From Brevundimonas huaxiensis (GTDB lineage Bacteria; Pseudomonadota; Alphaproteobacteria; Caulobacterales; Caulobacteraceae), in contig NZ_JABBJE010000003.1 of NCBI RefSeq assembly GCF_014218725.1, forward strand, positions 248,001 through 312,000: 64,000 nt of DNA, given 5' to 3'. Both the position numbers and the translations under genes were made by a program. Position 1 is the first letter of the stretch, and each line of letters begins with the position of its first letter. Below, one piece after another: positions 18,662 through 28,854 of the stretch. The notes below the pieces were generated by a model. The model did no database searches. It was not told the DNA's origin and worked only from the letters and a program-made list of their open reading frames with translations.

Positions 18662-19422
18662 CGGATGCGGACCAGGAACCGATCCCACTGAAGGTTCAGC
18701 CACGTCCAGGGCTTGAACAGGCTGGCGCCCGGCTTCCATGAGGCCAGCACCACCTCGGCCCGGCCGATGATGTTTTCGGCCGGCAGCAGGCCGACGCCGA
18801 TCTCGGGCGGCCAGCGACTGTCCAGCGAGTTGTCGCGATTGTCGCCCATCATCAGATAGCAGCCCGCCGGCACACGCCGCACAGGCGTGTCGTCGCCCGG
18901 CAGGCCCGGTCCGCCGTCGTAGGTGACGTAGGATCGTCCGTCGGCCAGGGTCTCGCGCACTTCCTGGACCCGTCGCTGCGGCGCATCGTGATCGGCGACG
19001 ACATCCAGCCGGGTCTGGCGCACCGGCTCGCCATTGACGAAGACGACGCCGCCTCGCACCTGAACCGTGTCGCCCGGCAGGCCGACGACGCGCTTGATCC
19101 AGGCCTCGCTGGGGTCGCGCGGCAGGCGGAACACCACCACGTCGCCGCGTCTCGGTTCGCGCCCCAGCAGCCGTCCCGGCGACATCGGCGGGTTGAACGG
19201 CAGAGACGCCTTGCTCCAGCCGTAGGGATATTTCGATACGACGATATAGTCGCCGGTGACCAGCCCCGGCTCCATCGACGACGAGGGGATGGTGAAGGGC
19301 TGGAACAGGACGATGCGGATCGCGAGCGCCAGGATGATGGCGAAGACCAGCGTCAGGGCGATCTCTCGCACCTCGCGAAGAAAGGACGGGCGGGGCGGGG
19401 CTTTGGGCGGGGTCTGGGTCAT
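18658..19422 (-). CDS. lepB: Signal peptidase I
   Basis: A 254-residue membrane-anchored serine/lysine protease that removes signal peptides. One N-terminal transmembrane helix (residues 20-40) precedes the catalytic SSSMEP motif with Ser49; the general base Lys110 lies in AWIKRVVGLPGD. The later boxes GDNRDNSLDSRWPEIG-like (GDNRDNSLDSRWP) and VVFVNGEPV are also present. All catalytic residues are intact. No rnc or era neighbour is present, unlike the usual lepB operon; this copy sits beside aat/accBC, so it may be a second signal peptidase. Confidence 0.93.
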   Translation of the reverse strand: MTQTPPKAPPRPSFLREVREIALTLVFAIILALAIRIVLFQPFTIPSSSMEPGLVTGDYIVVSKYPYGWSKASLPFNPPMSPGRLLGREPRRGDVVVFRLPRDPSEAWIKRVVGLPGDTVQVRGGVVFVNGEPVRQTRLDVVADHDAPQRRVQEVRETLADGRSYVTYDGGPGLPGDDTPVRRVPAGCYLMMGDNRDNSLDSRWPPEIGVGLLPAENIIGRAEVVLASWKPGASLFKPWTWLNLQWDRFLVRIR

Positions 19423-19499
19423 GCCGCCATTGACGTCAGGCCGGCCGAAGACGCCAATCCGAACCTGTCGGGACAGGTCTCAAATCGTGTCCGGACAGA

Positions 19500-20207
19500 C
19501 TAGGCGCTGGCCAGGGCGACCGCTTCTGCGCCGGTCAGGGGCGCGCGCAACGCCTCCTGGTTTGGCCTGACCGACAGAGCCGGCTGAAGCCGCTCTAGAT
19601 AGGCCGCCTGTGGGGTCTCTACCGCACCGAACTGGCTGAGATGGTCGGTCAGGAACTGGGCGTCCAGCAAGGTCCAGCCGCCTTTGCGCAACCGTGCCAC
19701 CAGATGGACCAGAGCGACCTTGGACGCGTCCCGCTCGCGGCTGAACATGCTCTCGCCGAAGAAGGCCCCGCCCAGCGACACGCCGTAAAGCCCGCCGACC
19801 AGCCGCTCTTCACGCCAGCACTCGATGGAATGGACGAAGCCCATGGCGAACAGAGCGGCGTACAGCCGCCGGATCGGGCCGTTGATCCAGGTGTCTTCGC
19901 GATCCGGCCCTTGCGCCGCCGCACAGCCGTCCAGCACCGCTTCGAAGGCGGTATCGACCCGCACCTCGAACGGTTCGCCCCGCACGGTGCGACGCAGGCG
20001 GCTGGGAATGTGGAAGGCGTCCAGCGGGATGACCCCGCGCTGTTCCGGCTCGATGATGAAGACGCGCGGATCGTCGCGCGCCTCGGCCATCGGAAACACG
20101 CCCCGGGCGTAACAGGCCAGCAGGTCCTCGGGGCCGAAACCGCCGAAAGGCCCGCTGGCGCTGAAATCGGGGTCGGTCAGGCGTCGCCCTTCTGACGGGC
20201 CGCCCAT
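19500..20207 (-). CDS. aat: Leucyl/phenylalanyl-tRNA--protein transferase
   Basis: A 235-residue cytoplasmic enzyme that adds Leu or Phe to N-terminal Lys/Arg of proteins for N-end-rule degradation. Family motifs are [12 protein letters not shown], the [25 protein letters not shown] segment and [29 protein letters not shown], plus [16 protein letters not shown]. The ATG at 20207 lies within the 3' end of accC (31-base overlap), so translation is coupled to accC; a shorter start at LTDPDF is possible. It is the last gene of the aroQ-accB-accC-aat group. Confidence 0.94.
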   Translation of the reverse strand: MGGPSEGRRLTDPDFSASGPFGGFGPEDLLACYARGVFPMAEARDDPRVFIIEPEQRGVIPLDAFHIPSRLRRTVRGEPFEVRVDTAFEAVLDGCAAAQGPDREDTWINGPIRRLYAALFAMGFVHSIECWREERLVGGLYGVSLGGAFFGESMFSRERDASKVALVHLVARLRKGGWTLLDAQFLTDHLSQFGAVETPQAAYLERLQPALSVRPNQEALRAPLTGAEAVALASA

Positions 20208-21529
20208 TTCTCCAGCCAGTGGATGTCGTAGTCGCCCGACAGGATGTCCGGCTCGGCCAGCAGCTTCTGGAACAGGGGAATGGTCGTGTCGACGCCGCCG
20301 ATGACGACCTCGTTCAGCGAACGCTTCAGGCGCGCGATGGCCTCTTCGCGGTCGCGGCCGTGGACGATCAGCTTGCCGATCAGGCTGTCGTAATAGGGCG
20401 GGATCGAATAGCCGGCGTAGATCGCGCTATCCAGACGCACGCCCAGGCCGCCCGGTGCGTGGAAGTCCGTGATCTTGCCCGGCGAGGGGGTGAAGGTTTC
20501 CGGGTTCTCGGCGTTGATCCGCACCTCGATGGCGTGGCCCTGGAACTCGATGTCCTCTTGCGTGAACGACAGCGGCAGACCGGCGGCGATGCGCACCTGT
20601 TCACGCACCAGATCGACGCCGGTGATCATTTCCGTGACCGGGTGTTCGACCTGCAGGCGGGTGTTCATCTCGATGAAGAAGAACTCGCCGTCCTCCCACA
20701 GGAACTCGATCGTCCCGACGCCCAGATAGCCGATGGCGGCGATGGCCTTGTTGACCGTCTCGCCGATCTTCTTGCGACCCTCCGCCGACAGGGCGGGCGA
20801 GGGGGCCTCTTCCAGCACCTTCTGGTGACGGCGTTGCAGCGAGCAGTCGCGCTCGCCCAGGTGCACGACATTGCCGTGGCTGTCGGCGATGACCTGAATT
20901 TCGATGTGGCGCGGCTTCTGGAGGTAGCGCTCCATATAGACGGCGCCGTTGCCGAAGGCGGCCAAAGCTTCCGACTGGGCGGTCTGGACCGCCTCGACCA
21001 GATCGTCAGGCGTCAGGGCGACCTTCATGCCGCGTCCGCCGCCGCCCGCCGCCGCCTTGACGATCAAAGGGAAGCCGATGGACTTGGACGCCTCGATCGC
21101 GGCCTCGACAGTTTCGACCTCGCCATCCGAGCCGGGAACGACGGGGATGCCGGCGTCCTTGACCGTCTGTTTGGCGCTGATCTTGTCGCCCATGACCCGG
21201 ATATGCTCGGGCTTGGGACCGATGAAAGTCATGCCGTGGGCCTCGACGATCTCGGCGAAGCGGGCGTTCTCGGACAGGAAGCCATAGCCGGGGTGGATCG
21301 CCTGGGCGCCGGTGATCTCGGCCGCAGCGATGATCGAGGGGATGTTCAGATACGACTTGGCGGCCGAGGCGGGGCCGATGCAGACGCTCTCGTCGGCCAG
21401 CCGCACCCACATGGCGCCGCGGTCGGCTTCGGAGTGCACGGCGACGGTGGAGATGCCCATCTCCTTGCACGCCCGGTGGATGCGCAGCGCGATCTCGCCG
21501 CGGTTGGCGATCAGGACCTTGGTGAACAT
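20177..21529 (-). CDS. accC: Acetyl-CoA carboxylase, biotin carboxylase subunit
   Basis: A 450-residue ATP-grasp enzyme that carboxylates biotin on AccB, the first step of fatty acid synthesis. It begins [20 protein letters not shown] and has the [11 protein letters not shown]-binding loop, [20 protein letters not shown] and the [17 protein letters not shown] catalytic segment. The length is standard for stand-alone AccC; no biotinyl domain is attached. It follows accB by 9 bases and overlaps aat by 31 bases, so it is in one operon. It resembles the N-terminal half of MccA at 2367 but is clearly distinct in sequence. Confidence 0.97.
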   Translation of the reverse strand: MFTKVLIANRGEIALRIHRACKEMGISTVAVHSEADRGAMWVRLADESVCIGPASAAKSYLNIPSIIAAAEITGAQAIHPGYGFLSENARFAEIVEAHGMTFIGPKPEHIRVMGDKISAKQTVKDAGIPVVPGSDGEVETVEAAIEASKSIGFPLIVKAAAGGGGRGMKVALTPDDLVEAVQTAQSEALAAFGNGAVYMERYLQKPRHIEIQVIADSHGNVVHLGERDCSLQRRHQKVLEEAPSPALSAEGRKKIGETVNKAIAAIGYLGVGTIEFLWEDGEFFFIEMNTRLQVEHPVTEMITGVDLVREQVRIAAGLPLSFTQEDIEFQGHAIEVRINAENPETFTPSPGKITDFHAPGGLGVRLDSAIYAGYSIPPYYDSLIGKLIVHGRDREEAIARLKRSLNEVVIGGVDTTIPLFQKLLAEPDILSGDYDIHWLEKWAARQKGDA

Positions 21530-21538
21530 CGCGGCGCC

Positions 21539-22030
21539 TTAGGCTTCCAGCAGGACGAGGGGTTCGCCGAACTCGACCGGCTGGGCGTCGCCGACCAGGA
21601 TTTCGGCCACCACGCCGTCGCGCGGCGCCTGGATCGGGTTCATCGTCTTCATGGCTTCGACGATCAGCAGGGTCTGGCCCTTCTTGACCCTGTCGCCGGG
21701 CTGGACGAAGGCCGGGGCCTCCGGCGAGGCCTGCAGATAGGCGGTGCCGACCATCGGCGACTTCACCTCTTCGCCGGCGCGGGCGACGATGGTGGCGGAA
21801 TCCGACGGCATGGCGGCCGGCGCAGCAGCGGCGGCGGGCGCAGCGGCGACCGGAGCGGGGGCGGCGGCGTACTGGACCGGGGCGGCGTTGACGGTGACTT
21901 CGCGCGCCACGCGGATGCGCAGTTCGCCGCGCTCGACCTCGACTTCCGTCAGATCGGTCTCGTTCAGGATTTCGGCCAGCTGGCGAACCAGGGCGGCGTC
22001 GATTTCGGCGTGTTTCTTGTCATCGGCCAT
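21539..22030 (-). CDS. accB: Acetyl-CoA carboxylase biotin carboxyl carrier protein
   Basis: A 163-residue protein that carries the biotin shuttled between AccC and the AccA/AccD transferase. The C-terminal biotinyl domain has VEAMKTMNPI with Lys128 as the biotinylated residue and the protruding thumb region (VGTAYLQASPEAPAFVQPGD) typical of AccB. The middle is an Ala/Pro-rich flexible linker of about 40 residues; the N-terminal 50 residues are the usual conserved helix. Lies between aroQ (48 bases upstream) and accC. Confidence 0.97.
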   Translation of the reverse strand: MADDKKHAEIDAALVRQLAEILNETDLTEVEVERGELRIRVAREVTVNAAPVQYAAAPAPVAAAPAAAAAPAAMPSDSATIVARAGEEVKSPMVGTAYLQASPEAPAFVQPGDRVKKGQTLLIVEAMKTMNPIQAPRDGVVAEILVGDAQPVEFGEPLVLLEA

Positions 22031-22077
22031 TGGAGTTGCGCCTTGTCTTTCGTGGTCTTCGATAAACGGGACGGGGC

Positions 22078-22524
22078 TCAGCCGCGTTCCCGAACCTGGG
22101 TGAGGGCCGCCTGGACGGCCAGTTCATAGCCCGCCGCGCCGAAGCCGGCGATGACGCCGGTCGCCGCGGAGGACACATAGGAGTGATGGCGAAACGCCTC
22201 GCGCGCCGCCGGATTGGACAGATGCAGCTCGATCACCGGGATCGACAGCGTCTTCAACGCATCGTGCAGCGCCACCGACGTATGCCCATAGGCCGCCGGA
22301 TTGAGGATCAGAGCGTCGGCGCCCTCGCGTGCCTCCTGGATCCAGTCCACCAGCATGCCTTCATGGTTGGTCTGGCGAAACACGATCTGCGCCTCGCCGG
22401 CCGCCCTGACGCAGCGCTGCTCGATGTCCGCCAAAGTGTCGCGGCCATAGATGTCCGGCTCCCGAACCCCGAGCAGGTTCAGATTGGGGCCGTTCAGCAC
22501 ATGAATGACGGGCGTTTCGGCCAT
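22078..22524 (-). CDS. aroQ: 3-dehydroquinate dehydratase, type II
   Basis: A 148-residue enzyme converting 3-dehydroquinate to 3-dehydroshikimate in aromatic amino acid synthesis. The type II signature [18 protein letters not shown] contains the catalytic Tyr26; [19 protein letters not shown] and [17 protein letters not shown] are the other active-site blocks. The ATG at 22524 (MAETPVIHV) is used; the frame stays open for 46 more codons upstream, but these are not conserved. First gene of the aroQ-accB-accC-aat group, an arrangement common in Alphaproteobacteria. Confidence 0.95.
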   Translation of the reverse strand: MAETPVIHVLNGPNLNLLGVREPDIYGRDTLADIEQRCVRAAGEAQIVFRQTNHEGMLVDWIQEAREGADALILNPAAYGHTSVALHDALKTLSIPVIELHLSNPAAREAFRHHSYVSSAATGVIAGFGAAGYELAVQAALTQVRERG

Positions 22525-22697
22525 GGTTCCAGAATCGATCCGGCGCCGCGCGGCGCAAGAGGGGCCTTTTAGCGGACGCAGGGCGTGGGTCAAACGCTGG
22601 CGGCGTCGAACCTTCCCCGACGTTATGTGCGATGGCGTGGATTTCGCAGCGCCGCCCGCCATCGTCCCTGGTCGGGACAGCCTAGGGAGCGCCGAGG

Positions 22698-22793
22698 ATG
22701 CGCCAGGACGGCAAACTGATCCTGAGAACCGTGGTGGCGACCTTCGCGGCCCTGGCCGTCGCGATCGGCGCCTTCCTGTTCGAGGCGGGCTGA
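22698..22793 (+). CDS. Small membrane peptide, 31 residues
   Basis: A short open frame from ATG 22698 to TGA 22793. It reads as a basic N-terminus ([10 protein letters not shown]), a hydrophobic stretch of about 17 residues ([16 protein letters not shown]) and LFEAG. A GGGAG site lies about nine bases upstream. The layout of charged start plus one membrane span fits a small inner-membrane protein. No known family can be assigned from such a short sequence; it lies between aroQ (opposite strand) and thiS. Confidence 0.45.
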   Translation: MRQDGKLILRTVVATFAALAVAIGAFLFEAG

Positions 22794-22816
22794 GCGCACA
22801 GTCTGGCGAAGCGGCC

Positions 22817-22835
22817 CGTCAGGCTTTATCTGACG
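22817..22835 (+). other. Small hairpin in the thiS leader
   Basis: CGTCAG at 22817-22822 pairs with CTGACG at 22830-22835 around a 7-base loop, 18 bases before the thiS start. The region is too short for a TPP riboswitch and lacks its CTGAGA core. It may only be a weak local structure or the end of the preceding transcript. Confidence 0.3.
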
Positions 22836-22853
22836 CGCGAAGGCCCAGGGAGA

Positions 22854-23060
22854 ATGCGCGTGTACCAGATCCATCTCAACGGCGAACCGCGCCAGGTGCA
22901 GGCCGACAACATCCTGGCCCTGGTCGAGGAACTGTCGCTGGACCCGCGCAAGGTCGCCGTCGAACGCAATCTCGAGATCGTACCGAAGTCCCTGCACGCC
23001 GTCACGCCGGTGGCCGCAGGCGACCGTATCGAGCTGGTTCAGTTCGTCGGCGGCGGATAA
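22854..23060 (+). CDS. thiS: Sulfur carrier protein ThiS
   Basis: A 68-residue ubiquitin-like protein that carries sulfur as a C-terminal thiocarboxylate for thiazole synthesis. The sequence ends in VGGG, providing the required Gly-Gly tail, and has the family IHLNGEPRQV start and the AAGDRIELVQFVGGG end. AGGGAG precedes the ATG. The partner thiG lies 770 bases downstream on the same strand, with an inserted toxin-antitoxin pair on the other strand between them. Confidence 0.9.
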   Translation: MRVYQIHLNGEPRQVQADNILALVEELSLDPRKVAVERNLEIVPKSLHAVTPVAAGDRIELVQFVGGG

Positions 23061-23447
23061 TCAGACCTTGAGGATGGGGCCGGGATAGAAGGCGATCTGA
23101 CCGTCTGCAGTCACCAGTTGCGCGCTCTCGGCTATAGCCTGCGCGATCAGCAGACGATCAAACGGGTCACGGTGGATCAACGGTAGTCCGCTCAGTTCCA
23201 AAGTATGCAGGCTTGTCACCGGGATTTCTTCGTAACCGGCCGCTAGAAGCCGTCGGCGAAAGGCGAGGGGATCGACACCGAAGTCGGCGCGATTAAGCCC
23301 GCGCTTGACGACGATCTCCCAGATGTTGACGGCGCTGAAGATCAGATCGTTGTCAGGATCGGCCATCAGATCGGCGGCCTGAACGGGAAGGCGCGCACGA
23401 TCCTCAGACGCCCAAAGTAGAAGATGCGTATCGATCAGTAACTTCAT
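23061..23447 (-). CDS. PIN-domain toxin, VapC type
   Basis: A 128-residue single PIN-domain RNase. The acidic active-site residues are visible: Asp6 (LLIDTHLLLW), Glu44 (NIWEIVVK), Asp94 and Asp97 (HRDPFDRLLIAQA) plus a later Asp in TADGQ. Toxins of this type cleave tRNA or rRNA when freed from the antitoxin. Its start overlaps the antitoxin stop by four bases, the usual coupling. Its stop codon directly abuts the stop of thiS. The subtype with a Phd/YefM-like antitoxin is common in Alphaproteobacteria. Confidence 0.88.
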   Translation of the reverse strand: MKLLIDTHLLLWASEDRARLPVQAADLMADPDNDLIFSAVNIWEIVVKRGLNRADFGVDPLAFRRRLLAAGYEEIPVTSLHTLELSGLPLIHRDPFDRLLIAQAIAESAQLVTADGQIAFYPGPILKV

Positions 23448-23716
23448 CGGCCGGAGCCGTCCTCATGGACGCCATCGCCGTAGAACATCGCCTCGATCTC
23501 GGCCTGTCCCATGGTGTCGAAATCGTCAGGCACCTGGATTTCACCCTTCATGAATCCAAATCGGCGCGAGGTGTCTACCGGCGCGTCATGCTCAATGGCC
23601 GTTACCTTCACCATCGGCTTGCCGGCCTTGGCGATTATGAAGGGTTCGCCCTTCGCCGCCTTTTCGATCAGGCGGGACAGATGCGTCTTGGCCTGATGGA
23701 TGTTGACCGTCTCCAT
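23444..23716 (-). CDS. Antitoxin of the Phd/YefM family
   Basis: A 90-residue antitoxin. The N-terminal METVNIHQAKTHLSRLIEKA and PFIIAKAGKPMVKV segments are the DNA-binding Phd/YefM domain; the C-terminal 45 residues (after DAPVDTSRR) are the acidic toxin-neutralising tail. A GGAGA site lies upstream. It precedes and overlaps the PIN toxin gene by four bases. It should repress its own promoter with the toxin; two ACTTAGT repeats lie just upstream. Confidence 0.88.
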   Translation of the reverse strand: METVNIHQAKTHLSRLIEKAAKGEPFIIAKAGKPMVKVTAIEHDAPVDTSRRFGFMKGEIQVPDDFDTMGQAEIEAMFYGDGVHEDGSGR

Positions 23717-23732
23717 GACATGTCTCCATTGA

Positions 23733-23753
23733 ACTTAGTCCACTTAGTTTAGT
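23733..23753 (-). promoter_or_regulatory. Direct repeats upstream of the antitoxin gene, likely operator
   Basis: ACTTAGT occurs at 23733-23739 and 23742-23748 (9-base spacing), and a shorter TTTAGT at 23748-23753. They lie 17-37 bases before the antitoxin start, where Phd/YefM-type antitoxins usually bind. The region is much more AT-rich than its surroundings, as expected for a promoter. Confidence 0.45.
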
Positions 23754-23831
23754 CTATTCGATGGTCTCTCGCAACGCGGTGTGATGCTTGCGACCTTTCG
23801 CTCGGCGGCCTGGGCGCGTAGGTCAGCACTC

Positions 23832-24614
23832 ATGACCGATACAGCCAACGAAACCTGGTCCGTCGCCGGCCGCACTTTCAATTCCCGTCTGATCGTGGGC
23901 ACCGGCAAATACGCCGACTACGCCCAGAACGCCGCCGCCGCCGAGGCGGCCGGGGCCGAGATCGTGACCGTCGCCGTGCGGCGTGTGAACCTGTCCGACC
24001 CGACCCAGCCGATGCTGGTCGATTATGTGAAGCCGGACCGCTTCACCTTCCTGCCCAACACCGCCGGCTGTTTCACCGGCGAGGATGCGGTGCGGACCCT
24101 GCGCCTGGCGCGCGAGGCCGGCGGGTGGAGCCTGGTCAAGCTGGAGGTGCTGTCCAACACCGCCCACCTGTATCCCGACATGATCGAGACGCTGCGGGCG
24201 CTGGATCTGCTGATCAAGGACGGCTTCGACGTCATGGTCTATTGCACCGACGACGTGGTGATGGCCAAGCGGCTGGAAGACGCCGGCGCCGCCGCCATCA
24301 TGCCCGCCGCCGCCCCTATCGGCTCAGGGCTCGGCATCCAGAACGAGGTCAATGTTCGCCTCATCGTCGAACAGGCCAAGGTGCCGGTGCTGGTCGATGC
24401 GGGCGTCGGCACGGCTTCGGACGCGACGCGCGCGATGGAGCTGGGCTGCGACGCCGTCCTGATGAATACCGCCATCGCCGGGGCCAAGGACCCAATCCGC
24501 ATGGCCCGCGCCATGAAGCACGCCGTCATCGCCGGCCGCGACGCCTATCTGGCCGGCCGAATGGCCAAGCGGATGTATGCCGACCCGTCGTCGCCGCTGG
24601 CGGGACTGATCTAA
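23832..24614 (+). CDS. thiG: Thiazole synthase
   Basis: A 260-residue TIM-barrel enzyme that makes the thiazole moiety of thiamine from 1-deoxyxylulose 5-phosphate, dehydroglycine and ThiS thiocarboxylate. Lys103 in LVKLEV is the Schiff-base lysine. Other motifs are [28 protein letters not shown] and the [13 protein letters not shown] phosphate loop. The ATG at 23832 (MTDTANETW) is chosen; the frame is open further upstream without family similarity. Its upstream neighbours on the minus strand are the TA genes, so thiG probably has its own promoter. Confidence 0.95.
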   Translation: MTDTANETWSVAGRTFNSRLIVGTGKYADYAQNAAAAEAAGAEIVTVAVRRVNLSDPTQPMLVDYVKPDRFTFLPNTAGCFTGEDAVRTLRLAREAGGWSLVKLEVLSNTAHLYPDMIETLRALDLLIKDGFDVMVYCTDDVVMAKRLEDAGAAAIMPAAAPIGSGLGIQNEVNVRLIVEQAKVPVLVDAGVGTASDATRAMELGCDAVLMNTAIAGAKDPIRMARAMKHAVIAGRDAYLAGRMAKRMYADPSSPLAGLI

Positions 24615-24743
24615 GCGGTCCTCACTACACACAGGAGAAGTGGGCTGGCGTAACGACGGTTGAGGGGGCTGCTAAGGGCGCAGTTTCATCCTCACGATCA
24701 CGCGGCGGACAGATAGGCCAGACCGCATCTGAGACCTGTAATC

Positions 24744-25391
24744 CTAATCGTCCAGCAGCGCCTGCAGCAGCGGATGGGCCAGGACCGGAGCCGCCAGACG
24801 CACCACGGCCTGGGGATCTTCCAGACGCACCGCCGCCGTCGCATCGGCGACAATGAAGTCGGCGTGGGTGCGCGACGGTTCGGTCAGGCGTTCGTGGCCC
24901 GGACGCACCGTCGCCAGATATTGCGCCACGACCGAATCCGCCGATCGGCCCCGCTCGGCCTGGTCGCGCAGCAGGCGGCGGATGAAGCGGATGTCGGCCG
25001 GCGTGTCCACGAAGACCCGGATGTCGAACAGGGCGGTCAGGTCGGGGGTGCACAGAACATGCGTGCCCTCGACGATCACCACCTCGGCCGCCGGGATCGG
25101 CTCGCCGCCCGGCTCGCGGCCGTGGTGGATGAAGGAATAGACCGGCGCCGTCACCGCGCGCCCGGCCTTCAATGCCTTCAGGTCCGCGATCATCAGGTCG
25201 TGATCGCGCGCGGTGACATCGTCGAAGTCGAAGGTCGCGGCGTCGAAGCCGGGCAGGGAGGCCGCGTCCTTGTAATAGCTGTCCTCGCGCACCAGCACGG
25301 CCGACCCTTCGGGCAGGGCCGAAACCAGCGCCTCCGCCAGTGTGCTTTTGCCGGAGCCGGAGCCCCCCGTGATCGCGATCAATATGGTCAT
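24744..25391 (-). CDS. udk: Uridine kinase
   Basis: A 215-residue nucleoside kinase of the P-loop uridine/phosphoribulokinase family. The Walker A motif GGSGSGKST spans residues 9-17; VREDSYYKD carries the catalytic/substrate-binding aspartate, and VIVEGTHVL is the Walker B-like strand, followed by RDQAERGRSADSV in the lid. It should phosphorylate uridine and cytidine to UMP and CMP in salvage. Monocistronic and divergent from the downstream ligase gene. The region 24615-24743 after thiG shows nothing clear. Confidence 0.85.
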   Translation of the reverse strand: MTILIAITGGSGSGKSTLAEALVSALPEGSAVLVREDSYYKDAASLPGFDAATFDFDDVTARDHDLMIADLKALKAGRAVTAPVYSFIHHGREPGGEPIPAAEVVIVEGTHVLCTPDLTALFDIRVFVDTPADIRFIRRLLRDQAERGRSADSVVAQYLATVRPGHERLTEPSRTHADFIVADATAAVRLEDPQAVVRLAAPVLAHPLLQALLDD

Positions 25392-25561
25392 GGGCGGCCT
25401 TCTAGAGCGGTCGCGCCGCCAGCGCCACCGGCGACGATCCGCCGCGCCGTGGCTGACGCCCCAGTTGACGTTGGGTCACGTTGCTTATCGCCGATCACCG
25501 ATGTTAGCGTCCGCTCAAGCGTCGCATCAAAGCAGACGCATCCAAGGGACAAGGATACGAC

Positions 25562-27190
<1,629 letters not shown>

Positions 27191-27221
27191 TCTGGCGCCT
27201 GACCCTAGAACCGGAGCCTGA

Positions 27222-27890
27222 ATGCCGACCAGAAAGCCCGTTCCCGCCATTCTGCCCTGGCTGACGGCGCTTGCGGCGGCGCCCTTCGTGCTGGTCGTGG
27301 CGGCCGTTACGGCGACGCGGTTCGGCGGGCTTGATCTGGCGATCGGCTACGACCTGCTGACCTGGACCGTGGCGCGCCTCCTGGCCTGGGTCGGCCTGGC
27401 GGCGGGTCTGACGGCGGCGGTGCTGGCGCTGCGCGATCTGAAGGGCAGGGGGATCTATGCGTTGGCGGCGCTGGTCCTGGCGGGCGGGACCGTCGCCGGC
27501 TTCGTGCTGCGTCAGGGCCAGGATGCGACGCCCCACCCGCGTGACGTCAGCACCAATCTAAATGAGCCCCCCGGCCTGCCGCGCGCCGCCGGCGTGCGCA
27601 GCGGCGCGCCGCAGACCTGTGACGGTGTGGACGCCATCCCGACCCAGGTTCTGGCCCAGCAGGCGACCTCGGCGCTGGTCGACGCCGGCTTCATCGTCAC
27701 CCGGGCCAAAACCTTCCAGGTTGAAGCCGTGCACGCCGGCGCCTGGTTCGGCTTCGCCACCGACGCGGTCGTTCGGATCCGCCCCGGCCGCACCGACATC
27801 CGCGTCGCCGCACGCGGCAGCCGTCCCGACGGCGGCGCCACCTGCCGCCTCGCCGCGAAGATCATCCAAAACCTGGCAGCGGCACGCTAA
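27222..27890 (+). CDS. DUF1499 domain membrane protein
   Basis: A 222-residue protein with three N-terminal membrane helices (residues about 10-100) and a soluble C-terminal DUF1499 domain carrying the TCDGVDAIPTQVL opening, the HAGAWFGFATDAVVRIRP strand and a GGATCRLAAKIIQNLA end. Function unknown. It is probably cotranscribed with the acyl-CoA ligase. Its stop overlaps that of the opposing MBL hydrolase gene by three bases. Confidence 0.82.
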   Translation: MPTRKPVPAILPWLTALAAAPFVLVVAAVTATRFGGLDLAIGYDLLTWTVARLLAWVGLAAGLTAAVLALRDLKGRGIYALAALVLAGGTVAGFVLRQGQDATPHPRDVSTNLNEPPGLPRAAGVRSGAPQTCDGVDAIPTQVLAQQATSALVDAGFIVTRAKTFQVEAVHAGAWFGFATDAVVRIRPGRTDIRVAARGSRPDGGATCRLAAKIIQNLAAAR

Positions 27891-28789
27891 GCCAGACGGA
27901 ACCGCGCCGACAAGTCGGGCGCGCCATCGCTGATCGCCGCGCCGTCCTCGATCAGCTTGATCAGATGGGCCAGGACCGACAGCGACGCCGCCGGCCACAG
28001 CCGCTGATCGACGGCGGCGTAAAGAACCGGGACCATCTCGGCGATCGTGCGATCCCCCGCCGCAAGCCGCTGAAGCACTTGCGCCTCCCGCTCCAGCCGG
28101 TGCGCGCGATAGGCCTCCAGAAACGGCCGCACCTGCGTCACCGGCGCCCCGTGCGTCGGCCACAGCACGTCGAAGTCGCGTGCGATCACCGCGTCCAGAC
28201 TGGCCATATACTGGCGCATGTTCCCATCGGGCGGCGCCACGACCGTCGTCGACCAGCCCATGACATGATCGCCGCAAAACAGCGCGTTCTCTTCGCGCAA
28301 GGCGAAAGCCATGTGATTCGACGCATGGCCGGGCGTGAACATCGCCTCGATCCTCCAGCCGTCGCCCTCGATCATCTCGCCGCCCGTTAGCACCACGTCG
28401 GGCGCGAAGTCGGCATCGTCATCTTCATCGAGCGCACCCGACGCATGCGTTTCCCGCACCGGAGGCCGGGCCGCCCAAATCCGTGCTCCGGTCGCGTCGG
28501 CGAACGGCCGGGCCAGCGGCGCATGATCCCGATGCGTATGCGTCACCAGCACATGGCTGACGCGCCGCCCCTCGACCGCCGCCATCAGCGCCGCCAGATG
28601 CGACTGATCCAGCGGCCCCGGATCAATCACCGCGACCTCGGCCACTGGATCCGATCGGCCGACGATATAGGTCCCCGTCCCGGTGAAGGTGAACGGCCCC
28701 GGATTGTCGGCGATCACCCGCTGGATCAATGGCGACACCTGATCGCGCCGCCCATAGGCGAAGTCGAACGCCCTTACGAAAGGGATCAT
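27887..28789 (-). CDS. Metallo-beta-lactamase fold hydrolase
   Basis: A 300-residue MBL-fold protein. The zinc motif THTHRDHAPL, a distal His in FTPGHASNHMAFAL, and the LFCGDHVMGWST block match the LACTB2-like / glyoxalase II-like subgroup; the C-terminus has a winged-helix-like segment (RLEREAQVLQRLAAGDR). The ATG at 28789 (MIPFVRAFDF) is used; the frame is open for 109 more codons that do not look coding. Function unspecified: LACTB2-like proteins act as RNases or lipid hydrolases. It opposes the DUF1499 gene. Confidence 0.85.
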   Translation of the reverse strand: MIPFVRAFDFAYGRRDQVSPLIQRVIADNPGPFTFTGTGTYIVGRSDPVAEVAVIDPGPLDQSHLAALMAAVEGRRVSHVLVTHTHRDHAPLARPFADATGARIWAARPPVRETHASGALDEDDDADFAPDVVLTGGEMIEGDGWRIEAMFTPGHASNHMAFALREENALFCGDHVMGWSTTVVAPPDGNMRQYMASLDAVIARDFDVLWPTHGAPVTQVRPFLEAYRAHRLEREAQVLQRLAAGDRTIAEMVPVLYAAVDQRLWPAASLSVLAHLIKLIEDGAAISDGAPDLSARFRLA

Positions 28790-28820
28790 CGTCACGGCCG
28801 CGTTTGGCGCAGAGCTTGCG

Positions 28821-28836
28821 TTAACGTCTCGGTAAT
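28821..28836 (+). promoter_or_regulatory. CtrA-like partial site before a small ORF
   Basis: TTAA at 28821-28824 is followed after 7 bases by GTAA at 28832-28835, one base from the CtrA consensus TTAA-N7-TTAAC. It lies 19 bases before the 48-residue ORF at 28855. Weak because one half differs. Confidence 0.25.
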
Positions 28837-28854
28837 CATGCCTGGAGCGCCCCA

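Noticed and set aside
22794..22853. TPP riboswitch before thiS
   Set aside because: The leader is only 60 bases and lacks the THI core elements.
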